Source of the DNA: Pseudomonadota bacterium
Lineage (GTDB): Bacteria > Pseudomonadota > Gammaproteobacteria > Burkholderiales > Burkholderiaceae_C
NCBI GenBank assembly: GCA_022566735.1
Contig: JADFIG010000008.1
Coordinates: 58,163 to 122,162 of the forward strand
Direction of reading: 5' to 3'
DNA: 64,000 nt
The translations under genes were made by a program, and so were the position numbers. Positions 1 to 7,284 of this stretch are shown one piece after another. Every line of letters begins with the position of its first letter. Within the stretch, counting starts at the first letter, position 1. The notes under the pieces were generated by a model. It was not told where the DNA came from. It made no database searches and worked only from the letters and a program-made list of their open reading frames with translations.

Positions 1-1
1 T

Positions 2-208
2 AGAACGATGCTGTCCCGCCTGGGAGTCGCGCCCCACATCGCAGAGCGCTGCATCAACCACAAGGAAAAGGAGACCATGCGCCGCGTCTATGACGGCCAT
101 GACTACTTCCCCGAGATGGTCGCGGCCTGGGACCTGGCCAGCTCTCACATTCAGGCGCTGCGGACGGGCGGCGCTGAGGTCATCCCGATTTTCAAAGCAA
201 AGGCCTGA
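2..208 (+). CDS. Tyrosine recombinase/integrase, C-terminal fragment
   Basis: The reading frame is already open at the window edge, so this is the last 68 codons of a larger gene. The text RTMLSRLGVAPHIAERCINH followed by a Y in MRRVYDGHDY matches the end of the catalytic domain of P4/phage-type tyrosine integrases, where an Arg and His of the active site precede the nucleophilic Tyr. Such enzymes insert prophages and islands, often into tRNA genes. It points the same way as the phage genes that follow, so it marks one side of the prophage. The attachment site itself is not visible here. Family is clear; target site is unknown. Confidence 0.85.
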   Translation, partial: RTMLSRLGVAPHIAERCINHKEKETMRRVYDGHDYFPEMVAAWDLASSHIQALRTGGAEVIPIFKAKA

Positions 209-331
209 CCCAACCGGGCATCTCAATCCATCAACCGCCGCCTGACGTATTCGGGCAAACAAGCGGGGCCCGACGGTGCTGCAACACCGGCGAGCCCCTG
301 ACCACAACCCAAGCTAAACAGGAGCTTGAAC

Positions 332-1216
332 ATGGCTGAACTGATTCTCCCCAAAATTTCGCCCCCAGAAGATGAGGACCGTATTTCCTATGACGAGGCA
401 AAGGCTGCAGGCCTGTCAGTCATCGGCAATGGGTTGCTGCCCAAGGTTGACGCAATCGAACCCCAGTTGATCCCGGGCATGTGGCACGTCGAGATGAAGA
501 ATCATGGCCTGTCAATTGGTGCAGTGGCAGACCGCTTCTCGTCGAAGCATGAGGCGATGTGTTGGGCTCAAAGAGAGTACCCCGCCAGTGGCGATCGCGA
601 TCGATACGGTGGATACAGTGCGCACTGTGTTTACACGCCCACAGAAGCTGAACTGCAGCTGCTGGACACAGCCCCGAACGTGCTTGATCTCATCTGCTAC
701 ATGGTCAAGATCACCCCGGTTGGGGGTACCGCATCGCAAGCCGAGAGCTTCGAATACTGGGCGAGCAAGAAAGAGGCTCTGAAACGCGTCGGGTTCCTCA
801 AGGCAAAGGGCTTAGGTGCGAAGCTCCATGGTCGAACTGTGACGTTCCACACCAGAACTGCCGAGGACCTTAAGAATCGCGCAAAAATCCTCGACTCCAT
901 CAACGGAGACATTCGCAAGTTGAGAGATGGCTCTGTTTGGAATTCACCCTATTGGCGGGCACATCGCAGGGCGAGCGGAGCACGAGATGACGTTTTGAGC
1001 GAGTCGACGTCGTGGCATCTCAATTTGTATGTGGCCCCCCAACTGCGCACCTTTTACAGCGAGTTCTACTCAGCTAAGCGCATCCTGGCGACACGCGTTC
1101 TGCTCGATGGATTTGAGAGCGAGGCACAGGCAAGGTCGGAGGGACTTCGAAGGATGGCGGGTGCTACTGGCTACTCAGCAATGAGTGTTTGCCGCTCGGA
1201 GTCTCAACTGCACTGA
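332..1216 (+). CDS. Hypothetical phage protein (294 aa)
   Basis: Unrecognised protein. I chose ATG 332 because GGAG at 321-324 sits 7 bases upstream; an in-frame TTG at 326 lies too close to that site. The sequence is soluble, with no signal peptide or membrane segment, and contains a Trp/Tyr-rich middle part and a region rich in Lys and Arg around residues 150-190. It follows the integrase by 123 bases and precedes other small early genes on the same strand, so it probably belongs to the early or accessory part of the prophage. No function is proposed. Confidence 0.6.
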   Translation: MAELILPKISPPEDEDRISYDEAKAAGLSVIGNGLLPKVDAIEPQLIPGMWHVEMKNHGLSIGAVADRFSSKHEAMCWAQREYPASGDRDRYGGYSAHCVYTPTEAELQLLDTAPNVLDLICYMVKITPVGGTASQAESFEYWASKKEALKRVGFLKAKGLGAKLHGRTVTFHTRTAEDLKNRAKILDSINGDIRKLRDGSVWNSPYWRAHRRASGARDDVLSESTSWHLNLYVAPQLRTFYSEFYSAKRILATRVLLDGFESEAQARSEGLRRMAGATGYSAMSVCRSESQLH

Positions 1217-1321
1217 AAACACCAACCTCAGACACCCTTGGGTGTAGCGACCGTCAGCAAGGGGTAGGAGCCTTGCCAACGGTCTGACCACAGCGCACCA
1301 ACCTGAAAGGAACTGTGCACC

Positions 1322-1747
1322 ATGGCTGCCGCCACTTTACACAAGCTCGCAGATGCCGAGCCAATCGATCCGCAAACCTGCCTACCGCAGGCCAAAGGCC
1401 TGTTAAGCGTGGCGATACAGAATCTGAGCGGGGAGGTCACTCAAAAGCAGCGACCATCGGCTTCAGACCTCAGAACTCTCCTCGAAGCTGTGATTAGGTT
1501 GATTGCAGATGCTCTACGAGCACGGGCAACAAATATTGCGGCTTCTCCTGGAGGTGGGCCGTTGAGTGACGCAGCCCGGAAACACCTTCTGGGGGCGTTG
1601 GGATCGCTCCGTGTCATCCATGCTGCGGCGTTTATCCCAGCGGATGAAAGCGTAAGTGGTGATGTTGCTCAGGCGCTCAATGACGAGATCCTTGGGAATG
1701 CGCTTTGGGCGATCGCTGATTTGGTCAGCAAGGCAGAGGCGGAGTGA
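1322..1747 (+). CDS. Hypothetical phage protein (141 aa)
   Basis: Unrecognised, mostly helical protein rich in Ala and Leu, with no membrane segment. ATG 1322 is preceded by GAAAGGA at about 1305-1311. Its stop overlaps the translation-start region of the HNH gene, so the two are probably co-translated. The length and position are typical of an uncharacterised early phage gene. Confidence 0.6.
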   Translation: MAAATLHKLADAEPIDPQTCLPQAKGLLSVAIQNLSGEVTQKQRPSASDLRTLLEAVIRLIADALRARATNIAASPGGGPLSDAARKHLLGALGSLRVIHAAAFIPADESVSGDVAQALNDEILGNALWAIADLVSKAEAE

Positions 1748-1749
1748 GC

Positions 1750-2334
1750 ATGAGTACGCCAAAAGGAACCAGCTCACCAGCACTCCGCTACCGGCCCATT
1801 TTCGGTGGTCCGTTCGGCAAGGACGGGCGTTTCGTCATGGCCACCATGCCCTGCATCGAGCGAGGTCTTCACGCGGTCCGACACATGGTGATGGAGCCCC
1901 GCACCGGCGGGGTTCTATCGGTCTCAACCAACAAGCACCAGGCACTGAGCGACGCTCGGCGCTTGCTCCGGACCGCTGCCGGCTTGGCAAGCCACCAGGC
2001 AGCAAACGCCCCATCAATGACGCAGGCCGGACTTTGGTCGGAGGATGACCTGCCCGTCGCGGCCGCGGCCGGCACTCAACCGAAGGCCGTTCCGCGGCGC
2101 CGGCGCGAGGTCTTCGAGAAGAGCGGCGGTCGATGCTTCTACTGCGGCACTCTGCTCACGCTGGACGGAAAGTGGCACATCGAGCATCAGATGCCCCGCG
2201 CGCTCATGGGCGCGGATGAACTGCCAAACTTGGTGGCGGCGTGCGCCCCTTGCAACCTTGCCAAGAGCGACAAAACAGCGCTGGAGTTCCTGGCAACCCA
2301 AACGGACGAAAGATCATGGCTGGGCAAAAAGTGA
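1750..2334 (+). CDS. HNH endonuclease domain protein
   Basis: A 194-residue protein whose C-terminal half is a zinc-ribbon HNH nuclease: C129-x-x-C132, the core W-H143-I-E-H146, then C165-x-x-C168 followed by NLAK. These match the metal-binding and catalytic arrangement of the McrA/phage HNH family. The N-terminal 110 residues are unrecognised. ATG 1750 has GGAG at 1741-1744; an in-frame GTG at 1744 overlaps that site and is less likely. HNH proteins in phages work in packaging, homing or restriction. With no terminase nearby, a packaging role cannot be supported here. Confidence 0.8.
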   Translation: MSTPKGTSSPALRYRPIFGGPFGKDGRFVMATMPCIERGLHAVRHMVMEPRTGGVLSVSTNKHQALSDARRLLRTAAGLASHQAANAPSMTQAGLWSEDDLPVAAAAGTQPKAVPRRRREVFEKSGGRCFYCGTLLTLDGKWHIEHQMPRALMGADELPNLVAACAPCNLAKSDKTALEFLATQTDERSWLGKK

Positions 2335-3062
2335 AACCTGCGGCGGACCTACACCCTGCTGAGTTGGCCGCCGCAGTGTTCAGTGAGCATTGCCAATCGC
2401 TCCTTGAGGCTGAGTCGCGACTGGAACGCTTCGATCGGACTGGGCACGGCCTCTTCATCTGGCAAGCCTACAAATCGGCTCGCGAGGCGTCCGGCAGCAA
2501 AGACGCGGCTCGTGTAGCCATGGACGCTCTTGGCCTTCCTGACGACATCAGCGCAAGGCTGGATGCTGTCATGACCAGAGTCCTGGGCCTGCTGGATCTG
2601 ATAGCTAGCGAAATGGTGAAAACGGCGGGAGTCACCGGTACGGGCCAAGCTGCCGCGCTTCGGAGGGCCTTACTGATTGATCGCCAAAGCAGCCCTGCGA
2701 AGTCCCGCACGCTAGAGCTCAGAGAGCAAATCATCGATTTGTACAGAGGTCTTGTTGTCAGCACCAAGCAGTACCGATCCATCTACGCCGAGATTCCCCC
2801 CGAGCACAAGAGCAAGGCGCCCAAGCCGATCTCGCGCGCAGATGCTTACAGGATCATTGCGAACCGTGTGGAGTGCACCGAGAGGCAAGTAAGGAAGATT
2901 TACGACCTGCACATCAAGCCTACCGATCCGGACACGGAGGTATTCAACGAGGTCGAGCTGTCACCAACCGAGCCGTCCCCGGCATCCCCGTCCAGAACCC
3001 CCACGCGGCGTAGACCTAGAGCGCCCTCGAAATCTCATAGATGGAGAGCGCCCCTCAAATAG
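2316..3062 (+). CDS. Hypothetical phage protein with possible helix-turn-helix
   Basis: Unrecognised 248-residue protein that overlaps the end of the HNH gene by 19 bases. ATG 2316 is chosen because the frame upstream of it is only the shadow of the HNH coding sequence. The middle is helical. A segment near residues 180-205 (AYRIIANRVECTERQVRKIY) reads like a DNA-recognition helix pair, and the last 25 residues are strongly basic (RRRPRAPSKSHRW). A nucleic-acid-binding role is an inference only. Confidence 0.6.
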   Translation: MAGQKVKPAADLHPAELAAAVFSEHCQSLLEAESRLERFDRTGHGLFIWQAYKSAREASGSKDAARVAMDALGLPDDISARLDAVMTRVLGLLDLIASEMVKTAGVTGTGQAAALRRALLIDRQSSPAKSRTLELREQIIDLYRGLVVSTKQYRSIYAEIPPEHKSKAPKPISRADAYRIIANRVECTERQVRKIYDLHIKPTDPDTEVFNEVELSPTEPSPASPSRTPTRRRPRAPSKSHRWRAPLK

Positions 3063-3149
3063 CCATCTGGAACACTCTTGGTAAATCCGTTCCATGAAAA
3101 TAAGTAGCAGCCTAAGCATGTCCACGGTCAACCGGATTCGTCCAAAGAC

Positions 3150-3392
3150 ATGCTCAACAAGCTGCTTCGACTCCCCAATGTCATCTCGTGTTCAGGCATC
3201 AGCAGGTCGACACTCTATGAGTGGATCTCGCAGGGCCTTTGGACGCCGCCCGTCAGCCTCGGACCTCGCTCCGTCGCCTGGCCGGAGCGAGAGGTTTCAG
3301 CTCTAAACGGCGCGCGCATCGCAGGTAAGAAACCAGCCGAGATTCGCGCCCTTGTCGCCCAGCTCGAAGAGGCGCGCAAGGAGGCTGCATGA
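3150..3392 (+). CDS. AlpA-family phage transcriptional regulator/excisionase-like
   Basis: An 80-residue winged-helix protein of the AlpA type: RLPNVISCSGISRSTLYEWI forms the helix-turn-helix, followed by the usual GLWTPPVSLGPRSVAWPE wing. AlpA proteins control integrase or other early genes of P4-like and related elements. The C-terminal stretch (VAQLEEARKEA) is a short amphipathic helix. It overlaps the next gene by four bases (ATGA). A second AlpA-type gene lies at 20260-20508 at the other end of the accessory segment. Confidence 0.85.
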   Translation: MLNKLLRLPNVISCSGISRSTLYEWISQGLWTPPVSLGPRSVAWPEREVSALNGARIAGKKPAEIRALVAQLEEARKEAA

Positions 3393-3703
3393 GTACGCCC
3401 GGCGGCCCGGACCTCATCCGGCTGATGGCTCTCCACGCCATCCGCGATGGCCTTCCCGGGACTGGCCGCAAGACACAACAGCTTCGCCTTCTTGCCGCTC
3501 TGCAGAAGCTGGGAAGCGTCACCACCTTCGAAGGGTCTCGACACCTCGACCTGTACGACGTGCGTGCCCGAAAGATGGAGTTGGTCCGCGCGGGCTACCC
3601 CGTGCTAATGGCTTGGGAAGTCATCCAGACCGAATCTGGCGAATTGCATCGGGTTGGCCGCTACTTTCTGGCACGTGACGCTGCGCAGGGGGCCCAAGCA
3701 TGA
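3389..3703 (+). CDS. Small phage protein, winged-helix-like
   Basis: A 104-residue protein translationally coupled to alpA through ATGA at 3389-3392. The middle (LLAALQKLGSVTTFEGSRHL followed by DLYDVRARKMELVRAGYPV) has the look of a small winged-helix domain and resembles proteins common in the early region of Burkholderiales prophages. No catalytic motif is visible. A DNA-binding role is inferred from this pattern and from its place between a regulator and the replication genes. Confidence 0.6.
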   Translation: MSTPGGPDLIRLMALHAIRDGLPGTGRKTQQLRLLAALQKLGSVTTFEGSRHLDLYDVRARKMELVRAGYPVLMAWEVIQTESGELHRVGRYFLARDAAQGAQA

Positions 3704-3912
3704 ACCGCCCCACCGACTTGCAGCAGCTTGGCGCGAGGCTTACAGAGTTCAAGCGGCTCGAAAAAGGGTTCGCCGACAAAGGGTGGCGCCTGTACCCACT
3801 GGACGGGGATGTCCTTCTGGTGACCATCCCCGCCTGGGGCATGAGCCGAACCCTACCGGACCTACGGGCCGCGCGAGAGCTCCTCCGCAAGATCGGGGGC
3901 ACTCAATGCTGA
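3700..3912 (+). CDS. Hypothetical phage protein (70 aa)
   Basis: Unrecognised small protein that overlaps both neighbours by a few bases, as usual for tightly packed phage early genes. It contains a central hydrophobic strand (WRLYPLDGDVLLVTIPAW) and a basic C-terminal helix. No signal or membrane segment. Confidence 0.55.
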   Translation: MNRPTDLQQLGARLTEFKRLEKGFADKGWRLYPLDGDVLLVTIPAWGMSRTLPDLRAARELLRKIGGTQC

Positions 3913-4049
3913 CGCGCCTTTCCGTCATGGCCTGGTGCTGGCGTTACTCGCTCGAAGAGACGCGCCAAGACGCTCATCGTGCTGGGCACCTCTGGCGCCA
4001 AGCTGGCTCGTGCATCGTGCTGGCCGCCCTGCGTTTGTTCGGAGGGTGA
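3906..4049 (+). CDS. Hypothetical small phage protein (47 aa)
   Basis: A very short reading frame starting at ATG 3906, overlapping the previous stop by seven bases and ending two bases before the GTG start of the replication gene. It is rich in Trp, Cys and Arg (MAWCWRYSLEETRQDA). The tight fit between neighbours supports translation, but no homologue is recognised and it could be a non-functional frame. Confidence 0.4.
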   Translation: MLTRLSVMAWCWRYSLEETRQDAHRAGHLWRQAGSCIVLAALRLFGG

Positions 4050-4051
4050 CC

Positions 4052-4951
4052 GTGGCCAGATCCAGAAACATCAAGCCGTCGATCATGGACAACGACACGT
4101 TGGCGGCGCTGCCACCGCTTACGCGGCTGCTTTTCGTGTACCTGTGGATGCTTGCTGACCGTGAGGGACGGTTGGCGGATCGACCGGCGCGCATCGCCGC
4201 CCAGGCGCTGCCCTACGACCGGGATGCTGACGTCGATGCAATGCTCGACGACCTGCAACGCACCGGCTTCATCACGCGTTACGTGGCCGCAGGGCGCGCA
4301 GTCATCCAGATCGCCAACTTCCTCAAGCACCAGTCCCCTCACGGCACCGAGCGTGACGGTGAGTTGCCGGACGCACGTGGCTTCATCACCGTTCATGTCC
4401 GAGGCCGAAACGGGTACGCCACGGGCGAAAAACAGGATGTGCAGGCGGCTCCACCAGTTGATCAACAGTCGGGCAACTGTGCGTTAACAGTTAAGCCACC
4501 GTCTGATAACACCCTGATTCCTGATTCACTGATTCCTGATTCATACGTAGCTAAAGCTACGCCGCCTGACGGCGCGCCGGCTGACGCCGCCATGCCTCCG
4601 GCGATGACCACCAAAGAGATGGTCTGGTCGCTTGGACCTGCGTTGCTGGGAGAGCGATCACGCAGCCTGCTGGGCAAGCTGGTGGCCACGCATGGCGAGG
4701 ACGTTGTGGCGGCAGTTTTGGCCGATTGCGAGCGTGAAAAGCCTGGGGAGCCGAAGTCTTGGGTGAGGGCTGCGTGCATGAATCGGCAGCAAGGCCCCAA
4801 ATCGGTCGCTGGCAACCCAAACGACATGCTGTCCAACCCAACCCCTGCGTGGGCCATATCGGCAGGATTTGGAAGCCGCTTCGAGGCCGAGAACTCTGGA
4901 TGCACAGAGCACAACCATCGTCAGTTCCAGGACGGCCGGAGGGTGGCATGA
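4052..4951 (+). CDS. Phage replication-initiation (replisome organizer-like) protein
   Basis: A 299-residue protein whose first 100 residues (RNIKPSIMDNDTLAALPPLT, then LLFVYLWMLADREGRLADRP) match the winged-helix N-terminal domain of phage replication proteins related to lambda O and Lactococcus replisome organizers. The C-terminal half probably recruits the helicase. GTG 4052 is preferred because GGAGGG at 4041-4046 is correctly spaced. A tandem repeat in the middle of the gene encodes LIPDSLIPDS and is listed separately as a possible origin. It is followed, via a 121-residue protein, by the primase-helicase, which fits a replication module. Confidence 0.75.
   Translation: MARSRNIKPSIMDNDTLAALPPLTRLLFVYLWMLADREGRLADRPARIAAQALPYDRDADVDAMLDDLQRTGFITRYVAAGRAVIQIANFLKHQSPHGTERDGELPDARGFITVHVRGRNGYATGEKQDVQAAPPVDQQSGNCALTVKPPSDNTLIPDSLIPDSYVAKATPPDGAPADAAMPPAMTTKEMVWSLGPALLGERSRSLLGKLVATHGEDVVAAVLADCEREKPGEPKSWVRAACMNRQQGPKSVAGNPNDMLSNPTPAWAISAGFGSRFEAENSGCTEHNHRQFQDGRRVA
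4514..4561 (+). repeat. Four CTGATTC repeats plus inverted repeat inside the replication gene; candidate phage origin
   Basis: CTGATTC occurs four times in direct orientation at 4514-4520, 4521-4527, 4529-4535 and 4536-4542, with an extra A after the second and fourth copies, making a 15-base tandem duplication. It is followed immediately by a perfect hairpin, CGTAGCTAAAGCTACG, at 4546-4561, and preceded by a relatively AT-rich stretch. Lambdoid phages carry their origin iterons inside gene O, so an iteron origin within this replication gene is a reasonable inference. Confidence 0.55.
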
Positions 4952-5313
4952 GCTTCCAACAGCTGATCCCGAGAGGGCCGGTGGGAGGGGTGACCCGGCA
5001 GCAGTTGATCTTCAGCCTGGGTGTGATCGGCCATATGCGCTTGGACGACCCGCGGCTCGTGGGCATTCAGTCCGGCCAGATCTTCGCCAGGGATGCCTTC
5101 GCGCGTTTGGTCGACATCGCAGTCAACCGCGGACTGGATCGCAAGGTTCGGCGCCAACTTGTCGGCGCTGCGCGGCGCGGTCAACCGACCACGTGGGCTC
5201 TGGGCTTGGTCGACATGGTGCACGACAAGCTGTCGCCCTCTGAGATCGATTCAGAGTTGCTGCGGCTTTCTCGCGTCATCGACTACTTCTGCCAGAACGT
5301 GGGGACCACATGA
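4948..5313 (+). CDS. Hypothetical phage protein between replication genes (121 aa)
   Basis: Unrecognised 121-residue protein. ATG 4948 overlaps the stop of the replication gene, and its own stop overlaps the start of the primase-helicase, so it lies inside a translationally coupled replication operon. It is basic and helical, with no cysteine motif or membrane segment. A helicase-loader role would suit the position but nothing in the sequence proves it. Confidence 0.6.
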   Translation: MSFQQLIPRGPVGGVTRQQLIFSLGVIGHMRLDDPRLVGIQSGQIFARDAFARLVDIAVNRGLDRKVRRQLVGAARRGQPTTWALGLVDMVHDKLSPSEIDSELLRLSRVIDYFCQNVGTT

Positions 5314-7100
5314 ACGCGCACGACATTGCCCGCCTGTTGGCAGATCGTGCAGCCGACGTAGCGGCCCACCTGTTGCCTGGCGGCAAACGCAACGGCAAAG
5401 AGTGGAAGGCCGGCAGCGTCACCGGCGAAGCTGGCCAGTCGCTGAGCGTGTGCTTGGCTGGCGAGAAGCGCGGTGTCTGGGCGGACTTTGCCAGTGGCGA
5501 AGGTGGCGACTTGCTTGACCTGTGGGTGGCCTGCCGGTGCACCAGCATGGCGGATGCCATCCGCGAGGCAAAGCAGTACCTGGGGGTACGCGACACCTTG
5601 CCACAGCCTCCAGCCAAGACCTATCGCCGGCCTGAGCGTCAGGCCAACTGCGTGACTCCCAAGGCCGGCGCCCGGGATTGGTTGCAGAGTCGGGGCCTGA
5701 CGCCCGAGACCCTGGCAGCCTTCAAGATTGGCGAGGTGGTGCATGGCAGCAAGACCTACGCAGTCTTCCCGTACCTGCGCGACGGCGAGTTGATCAACGC
5801 CAAGAGTCGCAACGTCGCAGACAAGAAGGACATGCGCCAGGAGGCAGGCGCGGAGCCCTGTCTTTTCGGCTGGCACCTCATCGACCCGAAGGCGCGCACC
5901 GTGGCCATCTGCGAGGGCGAAATCGATGCGATGACGCTCCACCAAGCGGGCATCCCCGCACTGTCTGTCAACCAGGGCGCCGGCAACCACCAGTGGATCG
6001 AAACGGACTGGGACCGCCTGGGGCGCTTCAGCGAGATCCTGATTTGCTTTGACGATGATGAGGCGGGCAAGAAGGGAGCCCAAGAGGTCGCCAACCGCCT
6101 GGCCATCGAGCGCTGCAAGCTCGTCACCTTCCAAGGTCACAAGGACGCAAACGAGGCCCTACAGGCCGGATGGGAGCCGGCCGACTTCCGCGAGTCCTTG
6201 ATGTCCGCCCGTCATCTGGACCCCGATGAGCTGGTGTCCATTGCCGACTTCCGCGACCAAGTGAAGGCGCTCTTCTACCCCGCGCCCGATGGGCCCCACT
6301 CCCCCGTCCTGCGGATGGGGCGTACTGACTACGACTGGTTTGAATTTCGTCCTGGTGAGTACAGCGTTTGGACAGGCATCAACGGCCACGGCAAGAGCCT
6401 GATGAACAACCAGGTGTTATTGGGTTTGATGGACCAAGGCGAGCGCGTCTGCGTCTTCAGCGGAGAGTTGCCCCCCGCGCAACAGCTCAAGCGCCTTGTA
6501 AAACAAGCCACCGGCCTCGACCGTCCTACCTCCGCGTACATCGATGCCGTCGCAGGCTGGGTCCGTGACCGGATGTGGCTCTTCAATGTGACGGGCGTGG
6601 CCACCCTGGGGCGCTTGCTGGAGGTGTTCGCCTATGGCGCCAAGCGCTACGGAATCCGCCACTTCGTCATTGACTCTCTGATGATGCTGGGCGACGTTCC
6701 CGAGGATGGCCCCGGGGCCTTCAGCGCGCAGAAATCAGCCGTTCAGAAGATCGCGGCCTTCGCCAAGCAGCACGGCGCGCACATCCACCTGATTGCGCAT
6801 CCGCGCAAGGCGGGCGATGAATCCAAGGCCCCTGGAAAGCTCGATGTCTCCGGGTCCAGCCGCATCACAGATGCCGCTGACAACGTCTTTTCGGTCTGGT
6901 CCGCCCGCAAGGAAGACGGCGAGGAAGACGACAAGCCAGATGCGCTCCTTGAGCTGAACAAGCAGCGCAACGGAGAAGTGCAGCACCGCAAGTTGTGGCT
7001 CTGGTTCAACCGCCAGGCGCAGCAGTACACGACCAGATCTGACAGGAAGACAGTGGCCTTCGTGCCCTTCAGGGCGGATTCAGATGTGAGAGCCATGTGA
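5310..7100 (+). CDS. T7 gp4-like bifunctional primase-helicase
   Basis: A 596-residue protein combining a TOPRIM primase module and a RecA/DnaB-type helicase. The TOPRIM glutamate is E202 in ICEGEIDAM and its acidic pair lies in the D248-D249-D250 run of CFDDDEAGK. The helicase P-loop is TGINGHGKS (about residues 355-363) and Walker B is VIDS around D455. The first 90 residues form a domain with the WADFASGEGGD signature typical of such primases, but without an obvious CHC2 zinc finger. In phages this enzyme unwinds DNA and primes lagging-strand synthesis at the fork. It is coupled by ATGA to the gene upstream. Confidence 0.9.
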   Translation: MNAHDIARLLADRAADVAAHLLPGGKRNGKEWKAGSVTGEAGQSLSVCLAGEKRGVWADFASGEGGDLLDLWVACRCTSMADAIREAKQYLGVRDTLPQPPAKTYRRPERQANCVTPKAGARDWLQSRGLTPETLAAFKIGEVVHGSKTYAVFPYLRDGELINAKSRNVADKKDMRQEAGAEPCLFGWHLIDPKARTVAICEGEIDAMTLHQAGIPALSVNQGAGNHQWIETDWDRLGRFSEILICFDDDEAGKKGAQEVANRLAIERCKLVTFQGHKDANEALQAGWEPADFRESLMSARHLDPDELVSIADFRDQVKALFYPAPDGPHSPVLRMGRTDYDWFEFRPGEYSVWTGINGHGKSLMNNQVLLGLMDQGERVCVFSGELPPAQQLKRLVKQATGLDRPTSAYIDAVAGWVRDRMWLFNVTGVATLGRLLEVFAYGAKRYGIRHFVIDSLMMLGDVPEDGPGAFSAQKSAVQKIAAFAKQHGAHIHLIAHPRKAGDESKAPGKLDVSGSSRITDAADNVFSVWSARKEDGEEDDKPDALLELNKQRNGEVQHRKLWLWFNRQAQQYTTRSDRKTVAFVPFRADSDVRAM

Positions 7101-7101
7101 C

Positions 7102-7284
7102 ATGAAAACAGACCCTCCCTACAACGTCTTCGAGCGCATCGCAGGAGATCTGCTGCGATTCCACATGAGTCGCACAACCGATTTCCAGCAACGGGATGGA
7201 AGCGGGAATGCCCCCGAAACAGCCCAACCAACAGCGCTACAGAGGCCACAGCCGAGTGGCCAGAAAGGATCGATCAATGAGTAA
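7102..7284 (+). CDS. Short hypothetical protein at the replication/tail boundary
   Basis: A 60-residue frame starting one base after the helicase stop and overlapping the tape-measure start. The first ~25 residues (DPPYNVFERIAGDLLRFHMS) could be the beginning of a real small protein, while the rest is low-complexity Gln/Pro/Thr. In intact phages, packaging and head genes would lie between replication and tail modules, so this frame may span a deletion joint. Confidence 0.4.
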   Translation: MKTDPPYNVFERIAGDLLRFHMSRTTDFQQRDGSGNAPETAQPTALQRPQPSGQKGSINE

